64,000 bases of DNA, taken from the NCBI GenBank assembly GCA_035629175.1, contig DASPIL010000091.1, forward strand, positions 1 through 64,000. The letters run 5' to 3'. The notes below the pieces were generated by a model. The model did not search any database and was not told where the DNA came from. It saw only the letters and a program-made list of their open reading frames with translations. The position numbers and the translations under genes were made by a program. Positions 33,275 through 44,400 of this stretch are shown here, in pieces (the first letter of the stretch is position 1; each line of letters starts with the position of its first letter). The stretch is from Verrucomicrobiia bacterium (GTDB lineage Bacteria; Verrucomicrobiota; Verrucomicrobiia; Limisphaerales; DASXHY01).

Positions 33275-35848
33275 ATGAAAGCCGTTGCTCGGCAAGTTTG
33301 GTTTCCGCTGGGAGTGCTGCTGGCTGGGCTGACTCTGACCATCTTCGCGACCTATTTTGCAAGCAGGACTGTCCATCTGCGGAATCGCGCCGAATTCGAC
33401 AGCGCGGCTCAGCGCGCGCAGGCGGAGATCGGCCGTTCGCTTGAAACGTACATCGCGCTGATGCGCGGCGTGGCGGGGCTGTTCGCGTCGGAATCCAACA
33501 TCACACACCCCGCTTACTCTGCATACGTGAACCGGCTGCAACTCGCGTCCAATTATCCCGGCGTCCAGGGAATTGGCTTCTCCCTCCGCGTTCCCGTCGA
33601 TGATCGTGCCTCGATGGCAGCGTGGCTGAGCAGTCGGGCGTTCACGAACGTTACTCCGTGGCCTGACACACCGCGCGACGAATACCATGCAGTCGTGTTA
33701 CTGGAACCTCAGGGCCCAAGAAACCGCGCGGCACTGGGCTATGACATGTTCTCCGATCCCGTTCGGCGCCAGGCTATGGAAATGGCGCGGGACACGGCGC
33801 GCCCTGTGGCGTCGCGAAGGGTGCGGCTGGTTCAGGAAATTGAGGAAGAGGAACAGCCCGGCTTTCTCATCTACACGCCTGTTTACGAAGATGGGAATAT
33901 CCCGGAAACGATCGAGGAGCGACGGGCGCGTTTAAAAGGTTTTGCGTATTGTCCATTTCGTATTTGGGATTTTATCCGGAACGCACTCGATGCGACGCTC
34001 CTGGAGACGATCACCCTGGAAGTGCATGATGGCGAAACCCCGACTGAAGCGAACCTTGTGTATCGCTCGGGACCTGCGCCTGAAAAGTCAGGCAGTTTGT
34101 TCGTTCCAGATCAGCGCGTTCAGCTGTCGATCGCGTTTGCGGAACGCCGCTGGACGCTGGTCTGCTCGAGTTCCGCCACAGCCATGTTTGGATGGTGGGC
34201 ACCTTACAGTATCGCGGGGATCGGAACCGCGCTAAGTTTGCTCCTGTTCTACCTGACGTCTGCCGAGGCCCGCGCCCGCGCCCGTGCAGAAACGAGCACG
34301 CGACAACTGCAGAAATCCGAGGCGGCGTTGCGCGACAGCGAAACACGCCTTCGCCTGATCGTGGAAAGCGCCCGCGATTATGCGATTTTCGCATTGGACA
34401 TCGAAGGCCGCGTGGTGAGTTGGAATAGTGGCGCCGAACGGCTTTTTGGATACACGGAAACCGAGATCGTCGGCCGCAACGCCGGCTTGATCTTTACTCC
34501 CGAGGATCGGATTGCCGGTGCTCCGGAAGAGGAGTTGATGGAAGCTTCAAAAACAGGCGTCGCGCGCAGTGATCGCTGGCATGAACGCAACGACGGTTCA
34601 CGGCTGTTTGTCAGCGGGATTATTCGCGTCATGGACGATTCCAAAGGCCACCGCGTCGGTTACATCAAAGTCGCGAGGGACGTGACTGAAAAGCTCGAAG
34701 CCGAAGCCAGCGTCCGGCGGGAACGAGACCTGTCGGAGATGGTCATCAACAGCCTTCCTGGTGTGTTCTACCTTTTTGACCAGAACGGAAACTGGGTGCG
34801 CTGGAACAAGAACCTGGAAAACATAACAGGGTATTCCACTGATGAAGTGGCGGCGAGGCGCCCGATCGAATTCTGTCCGCCAGACGACGTGGACCGCGTC
34901 AACGAAGCCATTCGCAGGGTTTTCGAAATTGGGCACGCCACCGTGGAATCGAACCTCATCACCCGCGACGGTTCTGCCATCCCGTTTCTCTGGCACGGGC
35001 GGCGGATCGTCTTCGACGGCATTCCGTGTTGCATCGGAATGGGAGTTGATATCACGGAACGCAAACGTGCCGAAAGCGAATTGCGCACGGCCCAGGAACA
35101 GCTGCGGGGTTACGCCGCGCAACTCGAGCATCGCGTCGCCGAGCGCACGGCCCATTTGCGCCAGAGCCTGCAGTCGCTCGAAAGCCTGCTGTACCACGTT
35201 GCGCACGACCTTCGTGCGCCGCTGCGTTCGATGTCCAGCTTCACCACGATTCTCCTGGATGAATACGCGCCGAATCTGGACGACAAGGCGCAGGATTATG
35301 CGCAGCGGATTGGGCAGTCGGCCCAGTTCATGGATGAACTTGTGCAGGACCTGCTCACGTACGGGCACCTTGCCCACTCAAAGATCAGCGTTTCAAATGT
35401 GAATCTGGAGACGCAGGTCGATACCGTACTGAAACAACTTTCCGCCCGCATTGCCGCTCGGAATGCAGTCGTTGAGGTGGAGCGTCCGCTTCCCAATGTG
35501 AAAGCCAGCAGTGCGGTTGTCAGCCAGATCGTCATGAACCTGGTGGACAACGCGTTGAAGTTTGTTCCAGCCGAGCGCACACCGCACGTGCGTATTCACG
35601 CCGACTCGAATTCAGGAGTGCGCCTGTGGGTCGAAGACAATGGCATCGGGATTCGCCCCGAATATCATGAACGCATTTTCCGGGTGTTCGAACGGTTGCA
35701 CGCCGGGAATCGTTTTCCAGGCACGGGGATTGGGCTCGCTATCGTTTCCAAAGGCGCAGAGCGTATCGGCGCGCGGGCCGGCGTGGAATCAAACCCCGGC
35801 GAGGGCAGCCGGTTCTGGGTGGAGTTTCCAGCCATCGACGGGAATTAA
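33275..35848 (+). CDS. CHASE-PAS-PAS sensor histidine kinase
   Basis: 857 residues. Membrane helix 1 at about 8-28, a periplasmic CHASE sensor domain (about 60-250: YVNRLQLASNYPGVQGIGFS, LIYTPVYEDG), helix 2 at about 300-325, two PAS domains (about 355-475 and 485-605), then a HisKA box with the phosphorylated His in LLYHVAHDLRAPLRSMSSF and a HATPase domain (N box MNLVDNALKFVP, G boxes VEDNGIGI and GTGIGLAIV). No receiver domain, and no response regulator gene lies beside it, so it is an orphan kinase. CHASE domains respond to small extracellular ligands; which one is unknown. Confidence 0.92.
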   Translation: MKAVARQVWFPLGVLLAGLTLTIFATYFASRTVHLRNRAEFDSAAQRAQAEIGRSLETYIALMRGVAGLFASESNITHPAYSAYVNRLQLASNYPGVQGIGFSLRVPVDDRASMAAWLSSRAFTNVTPWPDTPRDEYHAVVLLEPQGPRNRAALGYDMFSDPVRRQAMEMARDTARPVASRRVRLVQEIEEEEQPGFLIYTPVYEDGNIPETIEERRARLKGFAYCPFRIWDFIRNALDATLLETITLEVHDGETPTEANLVYRSGPAPEKSGSLFVPDQRVQLSIAFAERRWTLVCSSSATAMFGWWAPYSIAGIGTALSLLLFYLTSAEARARARAETSTRQLQKSEAALRDSETRLRLIVESARDYAIFALDIEGRVVSWNSGAERLFGYTETEIVGRNAGLIFTPEDRIAGAPEEELMEASKTGVARSDRWHERNDGSRLFVSGIIRVMDDSKGHRVGYIKVARDVTEKLEAEASVRRERDLSEMVINSLPGVFYLFDQNGNWVRWNKNLENITGYSTDEVAARRPIEFCPPDDVDRVNEAIRRVFEIGHATVESNLITRDGSAIPFLWHGRRIVFDGIPCCIGMGVDITERKRAESELRTAQEQLRGYAAQLEHRVAERTAHLRQSLQSLESLLYHVAHDLRAPLRSMSSFTTILLDEYAPNLDDKAQDYAQRIGQSAQFMDELVQDLLTYGHLAHSKISVSNVNLETQVDTVLKQLSARIAARNAVVEVERPLPNVKASSAVVSQIVMNLVDNALKFVPAERTPHVRIHADSNSGVRLWVEDNGIGIRPEYHERIFRVFERLHAGNRFPGTGIGLAIVSKGAERIGARAGVESNPGEGSRFWVEFPAIDGN

Positions 35849-35947
35849 TGCGTTTTCGGGGGATTGGAGTTCCGGGGTGCATTTGTAATTGCCCGGCCTT
35901 CCGCTTTGTCCTAGCTGTAACGCAGTCAAAGAAAGGCAAACAAAATT

Positions 35948-36550
35948 ATGACCTCCATCGGATTGATCATCCTGGCCGGGTTGGTGGTGTTGGCGCTGTT
36001 GCTCGTCATGTTTGGCGTCGGCGTCTACAACCGGCTCATAGGCCTGCGCAACCGTTTCAAGAACGCCTATTCACAAATCGATGTGCAATTGAAGCGCCGC
36101 TATGACCTGATTCCCAATCTCGTCGAAACGGCCAAAGGCTATCTCAAGCACGAACGCGAGACGCTGGAGAATGTCATCAAGGCCCGCAACGTCGCATATG
36201 CGGCATCTCAAACCGCGGCATCAACTCCCGGCGACGCCAGCGCAGTGAAGAATCTAGCGTCCGCGGAAGCAGGACTTGCTGGGGTACTCAGCCGTTTCAT
36301 GGCGATTTCCGAAGCGTATCCCGACCTCAAGGCAAACCAGAACATGATGCAGTTGACCGAGGAACTGACATCCACGGAGAACAAGATTTCGTTTGCCCGG
36401 CAGGCGTACAACGACTCTGTCATGACCTACAACACCCAGCGCGAAGTGTTCCCTTCGAACATTGTTGCGGGGATGTTCAACTTCGGGCCCGCTGAACTGT
36501 TCGTGATCGAGCGGCAGGAGGAAAAAGCCGCACCCAAGGTTCAGTTCTAA
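35948..36550 (+). CDS. LemA family membrane protein
   Basis: 200 residues. One N-terminal membrane helix (about 4-27) with a short N-out terminus, then the LemA helical domain: VYNRLIGLRNRFKNAYSQID, LKRRYDLIPNLVETAKGYLK and HERETLENVIKARN. Function of LemA is not established; it is commonly encoded next to membrane-bound M48 metalloproteases, as here, where the protease gene starts 6 bases after the stop. The two products probably act together at the inner membrane. Confidence 0.92.
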   Translation: MTSIGLIILAGLVVLALLLVMFGVGVYNRLIGLRNRFKNAYSQIDVQLKRRYDLIPNLVETAKGYLKHERETLENVIKARNVAYAASQTAASTPGDASAVKNLASAEAGLAGVLSRFMAISEAYPDLKANQNMMQLTEELTSTENKISFARQAYNDSVMTYNTQREVFPSNIVAGMFNFGPAELFVIERQEEKAAPKVQF

Positions 36551-36556
36551 CGCGAA

Positions 36557-38524
36557 ATGGATTTCTTCGATCGGCAGGACAAGGCGCGCCGCCAGACCAA
36601 GGTGCTGGTGGTGTACTTCCTCCTTGGCGTCGCGCTGCTGATCGCCGCCATTTATGTGGCCCTCGTGCTGGTCCTCCAGTGGCCTGAAACGTCACGGCGC
36701 TACATCGAGGCGCAGGGTTTTTCCTTGTGGAACCCCAGACTATTTCTCGGCACTGCCATCGGAACAGGCGCAGTGATCCTGATGGGAAGCCTATTCAAGA
36801 CGCTGCAACTTTCCCGCGGCGGCAGCGCCGTGGCAAGCATGCTGGGTGGACGCGCGGTCAATCCCAACACTGCCGATCCCGACGAGCGCAAACTGCTGAA
36901 CATTGTCGAGGAAATGGCGCTCGCCTCAGGCATCGCCGTCCCGCAGGTCTACGTGATGGATGAGGAGCTCGCGATCAACGCGTTCGCGGCGGGACACACC
37001 GAGAGCGATGCCGTGGTCGGAGTCACGCGCGGCTGCATGAAGCTCCTCTCCCGCGATGAACTGCAAGGCGTCATCGCACACGAATTCAGTCACATTCTCA
37101 ATGGTGACATGCGGTTGAATTTGCGATTGATGGGCTGGATCTTTGGGATTTTTTGCATCTCGGTGATTGGACGCGTGCTCCTGCACACTCGCGGAGGCAG
37201 CCGTCGCGACAAGAATCCGCTGCCGCTCGTCGGCCTGGTCTTCCTGGCGTTGGGCGGGATCGGCGTGTTCTTCGGCCGATTGATCCAGGCTGCCGTGAGC
37301 CGGCAGCGCGAGTTCCTCGCGGATGCCGCCGCCGTCCAATTCACCCGCAACCCGCCCGGGCTTGCGGGTGCCCTGAAAAAAATTGGCGGCCTGGTCTACG
37401 GCTCCAAGCTGGAATCCCCGCACGCGACCGAGGCATCCCACCTGTTCTTTGGAAGGGGAACTGGTTCTGCATTCTCAGGCCTCATGTCGACGCACCCACC
37501 GCTGGAGGATCGCATTCGTGCCCTTGATCCTTCGTTCGACGGGACGTTCCCGCGGGTCGACGCAACTCGCGAAACTGACGTTGAACTGGAGGACCCGCGT
37601 GCACGGCGTCGCGGCGGATCTCCGTTTCCCTTTCCGTTCGAAGTTCCAGGATTGGCCCCTGCAAGCGAAGGACGGGAAATGGCTGTGCCCCCGGTGATCC
37701 CGGTCTCGGCTGTTGTGCCTGCGTCCGGCGCGCCTTCGCCCGGGCATCTGCGTTACGCGGTGCAATTGCGCAGATCCTTTTCGCCCGCCCTGCAAACGGC
37801 CACTCATGATTCCATGAGCGCAATGGCTGTCATCTACGCCCAGTTGCTCAGTTCTGACCCCCTTTTGCGAGACAGACAGTTGGAAAACATCGGCCGGCTC
37901 TCTTCAACAGGCGTTCGCCGCGAGGTCGAACGCGTTCTCCCCGACGTCACAGCGTTGGCCGTGCGTGCGCGGCTGCCGCTGGTGGATATGACATTGCCCG
38001 CTCTGCGCCAGATGTCGTTCGCCCAGTTCGAGGAATTTTCCCGCGCAATTCGCGAGCTGATCGAAAGCGATCACGAAATCGATCTGTTCGAATATGTCCT
38101 GCAAAAAATTGCGATTCGCCATATTGAGTCGCAATTCAAGCCGCCACGGACCGTTATCGTGCAGTTCTATACGATGCGCCCGCTCGCGGGTGACGCTGCA
38201 ATCCTGATTTCGGCCATGGCTCATGCCGGATCAGGTGATCCCGGAATCGCGGCTGAGGCATTCAAGCGCGGTGCGATGCTGTTGACGCGCGGTTCCCAGA
38301 TTGCACTCGATTTTGTCCCAGGTGAACGGTGCGGACTCGCGGAGATTGATGCGGCATTGGAGCGGCTGAACACGGCGGCCCCACAGCTCAAGAAGAACGT
38401 TTTGTTTGCGTGCGCCGCCACGGTCGCGGCCGACGGATGGATTCAAGAGAGCGAAGCGGAACTGCTGCGCGGCATCGCCGACACATTGGATTGCCCCTTG
38501 CCGCCGTTCATCCCCAAGGAATAA
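36557..38524 (+). CDS. M48 (HtpX-like) metalloprotease with long C-terminal extension
   Basis: 655 residues, about twice the length of HtpX. Two N-terminal membrane helices (about 16-40 and 62-82) and two more near 190 and 225 surround an M48 catalytic domain with the zinc motif H175-E-F-S-H179 and a downstream SRQREFLADAAAVQFT supplying the third ligand. From about 400 onward there is a separate helical region, ending in KKNVLFACAATVAADGWIQE and ADTLDCPLPP, which recalls TerB-like modules. HtpX-type proteases degrade damaged membrane proteins. Follows lemA by 6 bases. Confidence 0.88.
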   Translation: MDFFDRQDKARRQTKVLVVYFLLGVALLIAAIYVALVLVLQWPETSRRYIEAQGFSLWNPRLFLGTAIGTGAVILMGSLFKTLQLSRGGSAVASMLGGRAVNPNTADPDERKLLNIVEEMALASGIAVPQVYVMDEELAINAFAAGHTESDAVVGVTRGCMKLLSRDELQGVIAHEFSHILNGDMRLNLRLMGWIFGIFCISVIGRVLLHTRGGSRRDKNPLPLVGLVFLALGGIGVFFGRLIQAAVSRQREFLADAAAVQFTRNPPGLAGALKKIGGLVYGSKLESPHATEASHLFFGRGTGSAFSGLMSTHPPLEDRIRALDPSFDGTFPRVDATRETDVELEDPRARRRGGSPFPFPFEVPGLAPASEGREMAVPPVIPVSAVVPASGAPSPGHLRYAVQLRRSFSPALQTATHDSMSAMAVIYAQLLSSDPLLRDRQLENIGRLSSTGVRREVERVLPDVTALAVRARLPLVDMTLPALRQMSFAQFEEFSRAIRELIESDHEIDLFEYVLQKIAIRHIESQFKPPRTVIVQFYTMRPLAGDAAILISAMAHAGSGDPGIAAEAFKRGAMLLTRGSQIALDFVPGERCGLAEIDAALERLNTAAPQLKKNVLFACAATVAADGWIQESEAELLRGIADTLDCPLPPFIPKE

Positions 38525-38539
38525 TCGGGCGTCTGGGGG

Positions 38540-39040
38540 CTAGTAATCGTAAAGCCCGCTGTCCTTGCTGTATCCGCCTCCGCCCATCCCTCCGCCTTCT
38601 TCTCCCCCGAAATCACCCAGGAGGTCGCCCATGTCTGCTTCGATCTTTTCCGGATCCTCTCCTGCCTCAAGACGCTTGATCGCGATATCCAGTTCCTTTG
38701 GCGCAGTTCCGGGCGGCATGATGTCCTTCATCTTCCGCATCATGTGAGCCATGTGACGCGGGTTGTTTTCGTCCATGTGCTCCATGTCTCGCTCCATTTC
38801 TGCCATGGCGCGTGCCACGCGGGGGTCATCCAGATTCGGCATGGATTCATCTCCAGGCTCGCCGCCGCTTTCCGCGGGCGTTTCGGCGAGACCCTTGGTC
38901 ATCGCGAATCGGCTCATCTGCTTTTCCATTTTTTTGTTGCCGCACTTTGGGCAAACGGGGAGGCGATCCGGATTAATCCGCTTCGAAAGGAAGCTGTAGA
39001 TCTTCCGGCACTTCGGACAGGCAAATTCGTAAATGGGCAT
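38540..39040 (-). CDS. FmdB-type zinc ribbon protein with acidic/Met-rich tail
   Basis: 166 residues from ATG 39040, which gives the family start MPIYEFACPKCRKIYSFLSK; longer starts upstream add unconserved residues. A four-Cys zinc ribbon (Cys8, Cys11, Cys30, Cys33) matches the FmdB regulatory-protein family. Then comes an acidic, Met-rich helical part (AEMERDMEHMDENNPRHMAH) and a Gly-rich tail (GGEEGGGMGGGGYSKD). The tail is much longer than in minimal FmdB proteins (about 70-110 residues). Function unknown; convergent with the M48 gene. Confidence 0.8.
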   Translation of the reverse strand: MPIYEFACPKCRKIYSFLSKRINPDRLPVCPKCGNKKMEKQMSRFAMTKGLAETPAESGGEPGDESMPNLDDPRVARAMAEMERDMEHMDENNPRHMAHMMRKMKDIMPPGTAPKELDIAIKRLEAGEDPEKIEADMGDLLGDFGGEEGGGMGGGGYSKDSGLYDY

Positions 39041-39297
39041 GACAGCTAAAATTCGCGACTTTCGGTTTTCTTCGCCACAAGAAAATGGAGCATGGCGCGA
39101 GGAGTATGCGTAAACCCGTTTTTTCCCTTCCCGTTTTGGTTGCGGTTCTGCCGCGCTGTGTGGTTCGTGGTTGGTCGTTTTTCCCGTCCTCGCCGCGCTG
39201 TCTCGCAAGTTTTCAAACCCGCCTCCGTATTCACGCCTGCCGACGGGCGACTCCGGTTCGGCTTGCTTTAGCGCAACCCGATGTTCATCTCTTTGCC

Positions 39298-41217
39298 ATG
39301 ACGCGCACGTTCCTGCACACGCTCATTGTTCTCACTGCGCTCGCGTTGCAATTGTACGCAGCCGGGGATGCTCTCACATGGTCGAATCCAATCCTCCTCC
39401 AACGTGCTGACCCGCACGTGGTGTTGCATTCCGACGGATGGTATTACTTCACTGCCACGGTGCCGGAATACGATCGCATTGAGCTTCGCCGCGCGCGGAC
39501 ACTGGGAGCATTAGCGAGCGCCGACTCCAAAGTGGTCTGGAGCAAACATGAGAGCGGCCCCATGAGCCATCACATCTGGGCGCCAGAAATTCACTTCATC
39601 GATGGCAAGTGGTACATCTATTTCGCCGCAGGCCGCGCGGAAGCAATTTGGGAGATCCGCCAATACGTTCTTGAGAATGCTTCGGCCAATCCGCTCGAGG
39701 GTGAGTGGACGGAAAAAGGACAGATCAAGATGAATTGGGAATCGTTCACGCTCGATGCCACGACATTCCAACATCGTGGAACACGTTACCTGGCATGGGC
39801 GCAAAGCTTTCCGGATGTCCGCGGCACGAGTCTGTTTCTCGCGAAAATGGATACGCCGTGGTCCATCAGCAGCACGCAGGTGTGCATCAGCAAACCCGAA
39901 CTGCCATGGGAACGCATCGGACACAACGTCAATGAAGCGCCTGCTGTTATTCATCGAAACGGGCGCCTCTTCATGACGTATTCCGCCAGCGCGACGGATG
40001 CAAATTATTGTCTCGGCCTTCTTGCCGCCGATGAAAATGCAGACCCGCTGGATCCGAAATCATGGCGAAAATCTCCCGAACCCGTTTTCAAGAGCCATCG
40101 TGAGACGAGCCAGTACGGACCGGGTCATAATTGCTTCACGACAACTCCTGACGGCAAAACCGATATTCTCGTTTATCATGCGCGGCGTTACGAGCACATC
40201 CCGGGAGATCCGCTCGGCAATCCGGATCGCGCCACGCGCGCGCAGGTGATGGGCTGGAATTCGGATGGAACGCCGAACTTCAGTTACCCGGTTGCAGACG
40301 ATTGGCGTCCGACGCATCGAACAGGTGGCAACCCGATCATCACAAACTTCTTCACGGCGGATCCGGCTGCGATGGTGCACAAAGGACGCGTTTATCTTTA
40401 CACAGGCCATGATGTGCCGCCCAACAACAATTCGAACTATCGCATGCACGACTGGCTCTGCTTCTCCTCCACGAACATGGTGGAATGGGAGGAACACGGG
40501 TCCCCTTTGAATACGAAGGATTTCGCATGGGCGCGTGATGACGCGTGGGCAAGCCAGGTCATCGAACGCGACGGCAAGTTTTATTGGTACGTTTCGATCA
40601 CTCACGCGACCATCGGCGGAAAGGCTATTGGGGTGGCGGTGGCAGACAGCCCGACGGGACCGTTCAAGGACGCACGCGGCTCGGCACTCATCAGCAACGA
40701 CATGACCAAGGCGACGCGGATCAGTTGGGATGACATCGACCCGACCGTGTGGGTTGACGGCGATGGCCAGGGGTATCTCATGTGGGGCAACCAGAAATGT
40801 TATTGGGCGAAATTGAAACCGAACATGACTGAGCTCGACGGAGAAATTCACGTGATTCCCGACGAACAGGTGAAGGGCTTCACGGAAGCGCCATGGATTC
40901 ACAAGCGCGGCGACATTTACTACCTCACGTATGCCACTGGTTTTCCAGAGAAGGTCGCGTATTCGACGAGTTCGAAGATGACAGGGCCATGGACACCGCG
41001 CGGTTTGCTGTCTGAGCTCGCGGGGAACAGCAACACGATCCATCAATCCATCATCGAGTTCATGGGCCGCTGGTATTTCATTTACCACAACGGAGGCGTG
41101 CAGACGACAGGTGGAAGCTATCGACGATCCGTATGCATCGAACACCTTGAGTACAATTCCGATGGGACGATGAACCGCATCGTGCAAACCACCGAAGGCG
41201 TTGCGCTCGGACGCTAG
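39298..41217 (+). CDS. Secreted tandem glycoside hydrolase family 43 protein
   Basis: 639 residues from ATG 39298, which gives a signal peptide (about 1-22). Two GH43-like five-bladed propellers in one chain. First: base Asp38 in QRADPHVVLHSDGWYY, modulating Asp in FTLDATTFQHRG, acid Glu in VNEAPAVIHRNGRLF. Second: FFTADPAAMVHKGRVYLY (about 350), DIDPTVWVDGDGQG and FTEAPWIHKRGDIYY. GH43 enzymes remove arabinose or xylose from plant hemicellulose. Both halves keep all three catalytic acids, so both may be active. No other polysaccharide genes are close. Confidence 0.88.
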   Translation: MTRTFLHTLIVLTALALQLYAAGDALTWSNPILLQRADPHVVLHSDGWYYFTATVPEYDRIELRRARTLGALASADSKVVWSKHESGPMSHHIWAPEIHFIDGKWYIYFAAGRAEAIWEIRQYVLENASANPLEGEWTEKGQIKMNWESFTLDATTFQHRGTRYLAWAQSFPDVRGTSLFLAKMDTPWSISSTQVCISKPELPWERIGHNVNEAPAVIHRNGRLFMTYSASATDANYCLGLLAADENADPLDPKSWRKSPEPVFKSHRETSQYGPGHNCFTTTPDGKTDILVYHARRYEHIPGDPLGNPDRATRAQVMGWNSDGTPNFSYPVADDWRPTHRTGGNPIITNFFTADPAAMVHKGRVYLYTGHDVPPNNNSNYRMHDWLCFSSTNMVEWEEHGSPLNTKDFAWARDDAWASQVIERDGKFYWYVSITHATIGGKAIGVAVADSPTGPFKDARGSALISNDMTKATRISWDDIDPTVWVDGDGQGYLMWGNQKCYWAKLKPNMTELDGEIHVIPDEQVKGFTEAPWIHKRGDIYYLTYATGFPEKVAYSTSSKMTGPWTPRGLLSELAGNSNTIHQSIIEFMGRWYFIYHNGGVQTTGGSYRRSVCIEHLEYNSDGTMNRIVQTTEGVALGR

Positions 41218-41410
41218 GCGTTTGGCTGCAGGACGCAATACAGTCACGGCTTAAAGTAACAAAATGAACACTCCCGCTTCTAGCGTGCGAATGAGGGAGA
41301 GGAATATCTCATGACGATTTTTCGCCTCGGCCAAACAAGTAATTAAGCGCCACGAGTTTAGGAAGTTTGGGAGCCTGTTTTGAAGCTACGCATCAATTCC
41401 AGCGACGTGC

Positions 41411-44400
41411 ATGAATGCGATTCTCCTTCCCCTCATTGTGTTGTGTGGTGTCACAACGGGCATGGCCGCAACGATTACCTGGGATGGAGGCGGCGGGAAT
41501 TCATCATGGCAAACAGAGGCGAACTGGAGCAATGATGCCCTGCCAGGCATCAACGACGATGTAATTCTCAACGCCGGCGGTGGGCTGGTGGTAACATCGT
41601 CGGCCAGTGTCACGATTCGCAGTGTTCAAGCCAGCAATAGCATCGCACTCACCGCCGGGGTCTTTCGTGTCACTTCCGGAGACTCCATCCTGCAAGGGCA
41701 GGTTCATGTTTCTGGCAATCCCACGCTTTCGGCGAGCGGTCCCGCAACGCGGCTGGTTCTTCCCAACGCCCTTAATCTTGACCGCGCAGGGCTTGAAGCG
41801 CTGGGTGGCGCGCAATTTTTCGCGCCGATGGTGCCCCGCTTCAACAAGGGGTCTGGATGTGCAACGGTGTCCTGGCGAGCGTCTGGCGCGAACTCTGCGC
41901 TGCACCTTCCAGGATTGACCAACCTTGCTGGGGCTGACTGCGGGAACCTTTTAGTCCAGGCGCTCGATGACGGCTGGATTGTCCTTTCGAGTGTCGTGTC
42001 CCTCGCCGAAGGCATGGCCGCCTTCCTGGCTGAGGGAACGAATAGCCGGGTAGACTTATCATCCCTCCAGAACGCCGCCGGGGTTCTGGACAACGTGGCT
42101 TTCGAGGCACGCAACGGGGGGACCATGTCGATTCCGCAAATGCACGGCGGGAAAACAGTGACTGTTGCAATCCGCTCGGGAGGAATGTTGCCAGTCGGCC
42201 AGCTGGCGGAGTTGGAGGGATTTACAGTCGTGGGCACAAACCTCAATTTCACATCGCTGACCAACCTGGGGCACGGGAGCATCAGCGTGACCAGCAATGC
42301 AGTGGTCACAGCGACGAACCTCGTCAGACACAACGGCGCGCTCGATTGCTACACAGGATTGTGGCACGTCAGTGGTCCAGGCAGCGTCCTCGACTTCTCG
42401 AGCTTGACCAACCTCGTTGGCGCGGATTGCGGCAGCCGCGAACTTCGCGCCAGCAGCGGCGCAACATTCCGGCTGACAGGGTTGCGGGCGATTTCCGAAG
42501 GGACACTGAAGTTCAGTGCACACGGTTCGGGCAGCCTGATCGATCTTGCCAACCTGAATCGTTCCGATGCGACCCAACGGATCGTGGCCCTGGAAGCCTT
42601 GGATTCCGGAACCATTCAGATGCCTCTTTACACTGGCACCCCACGCACGTTCTTGATTCTGGAGAACAACGGGAACATTCCGACCGAAAACATGCGCGAG
42701 CTCAGCGGATTTCAGGTCAGCGGGATGAATGTACATTTTGCTGCGCTGACGAACGTATTGCACGGGCATATCACCGTCGCCAATGGCGCGATCGTCACCC
42801 TTCCTCTGCTTGTGAGGCACGATCACAGCGGCACATGCGTTTCCACAGTGTGGGAGGTCCGGGACGCGGGATCATCTCTGGATCTGTCGAGCCTCACATA
42901 CCTCTCCGGCCCTTCATGCGGGTCGCTGATAGTGAACGCGGAGAACGGCGGGCGCGCTGTGTTGAACTCGGTGCAGACGGTGGCAAACGGGACGCTGACC
43001 TTCTCGGCAGCGGGAAACGGCAGCGCGATCGAGTTGCCTCTTCTCGCGAATGTGCACGGCGGCAGGGTGGTCTCGCTGATCGCAGCTGACTCCGGGGAAA
43101 TCATTGTTCCGCTGCTGGAGGGAAACACCAATGTGTTTGTTTCAGTCAATGACGACGGAATCCTTCCCATAGCGCAGTTTGCGCGGCTGCATGGATTCAG
43201 TGTCAATGGAATGAACGTCGTGTTTGGCGCCCTGACCAATCTTGCGTCGGGGAGCGTCATCGTCAGTGGCGGAGGTGTGGCCACAGCCCCGCATCTGGTT
43301 TCGCATGTAGACCCCGCGTTCTGCGGACTCTCCTCATGGCAGGCGACCGGCCCCGGCAGCGTCCTCGACTTCTCAAGCCTGACAAATCTGGTTGGACCGC
43401 AATGCGGCGCTTTGTCGATCCAGGCGAAAGCTGGCGGAAACGTGCGCATGGGCGGGTTGTCGCGCCTGGGCGAAGGAGGCGCTGCTTTCCTCTCGGACGG
43501 GCTTGGGAGCGCGCTCGATCTTTCAGGGTTGCGAAACTCCGACGCCGTGAGTCACAACATTTCGTTCGAAGCCCGGAACAATGGGTCGGTCGAGCTGCCG
43601 GAATTCGAGGGAGGCGAGACAGTGACCTTGGTCATTCGTTCGGGCGGTTCGTTCGACACGACCCACTTGAAGTTGCTGAGAAGCCTCACGGTCAGCGGAA
43701 CATCCCTCAGCCTTGCCGGACTCACGAACCTTTTCGCAGGTAATTTGATCGTTGAGCAAGGCGCGGTGTTGTCGCTGCCGGGTGTTTTCAATCACGACCA
43801 GTCGACGGGATGCCCACTGAACGCATGGTCAGTCACGGGCTCGGGCAGTGTCCTGGAGCTGCTGTCGCTCACGAATCTCGTGGGCAGCGGATGCGGAAGC
43901 CTGGTAATTTCAGCCACGGCGGGAGGGTTGGTGAACATCAGCAATCTTGTCACAGTTGCCGACGGGACGGTGGCGTTCGTGGTCGACGGAATCAACAGCA
44001 CAATTAACCTGTCGTCGCTGCGAGAGTCACGCGCTGATGAGAATGTCGTTTCGTTTGAAGCGCGGAACGCCGGCGAAATTGCAATGCCGAGCATGCTTGG
44101 CGGTTCGAGCGTGTGGATCACGATCAAGACCAACGGAGTAATTCCGACGAGCCGGTTATCGACGTTGCGCAGCGTGACTGCGATCGGAGCCAATATTTTC
44201 CTCGATGGATTGACCAACATCGATCGTGGAACGTTCACGGTTTTGGACGGTGGCACCGTGACTGCACCATCGTTGCGCGAGTATGTCAAAGGGGATTGGT
44301 GTGACAGCACGACCTGGCTGGCACGCGGTCCCGGGAGCCTTCTTAGTCTTCCACAGCTGCAACGCATGGATGGCGGTAACTGCGTTCCGCTGGAGATTGT

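Noticed and set aside
40060-41247. 395-residue minus-strand open frame opposite the GH43 gene
   Set aside because: His/Arg/Val-rich antisense frame with no motif, while the plus strand holds catalytic GH43 motifs.
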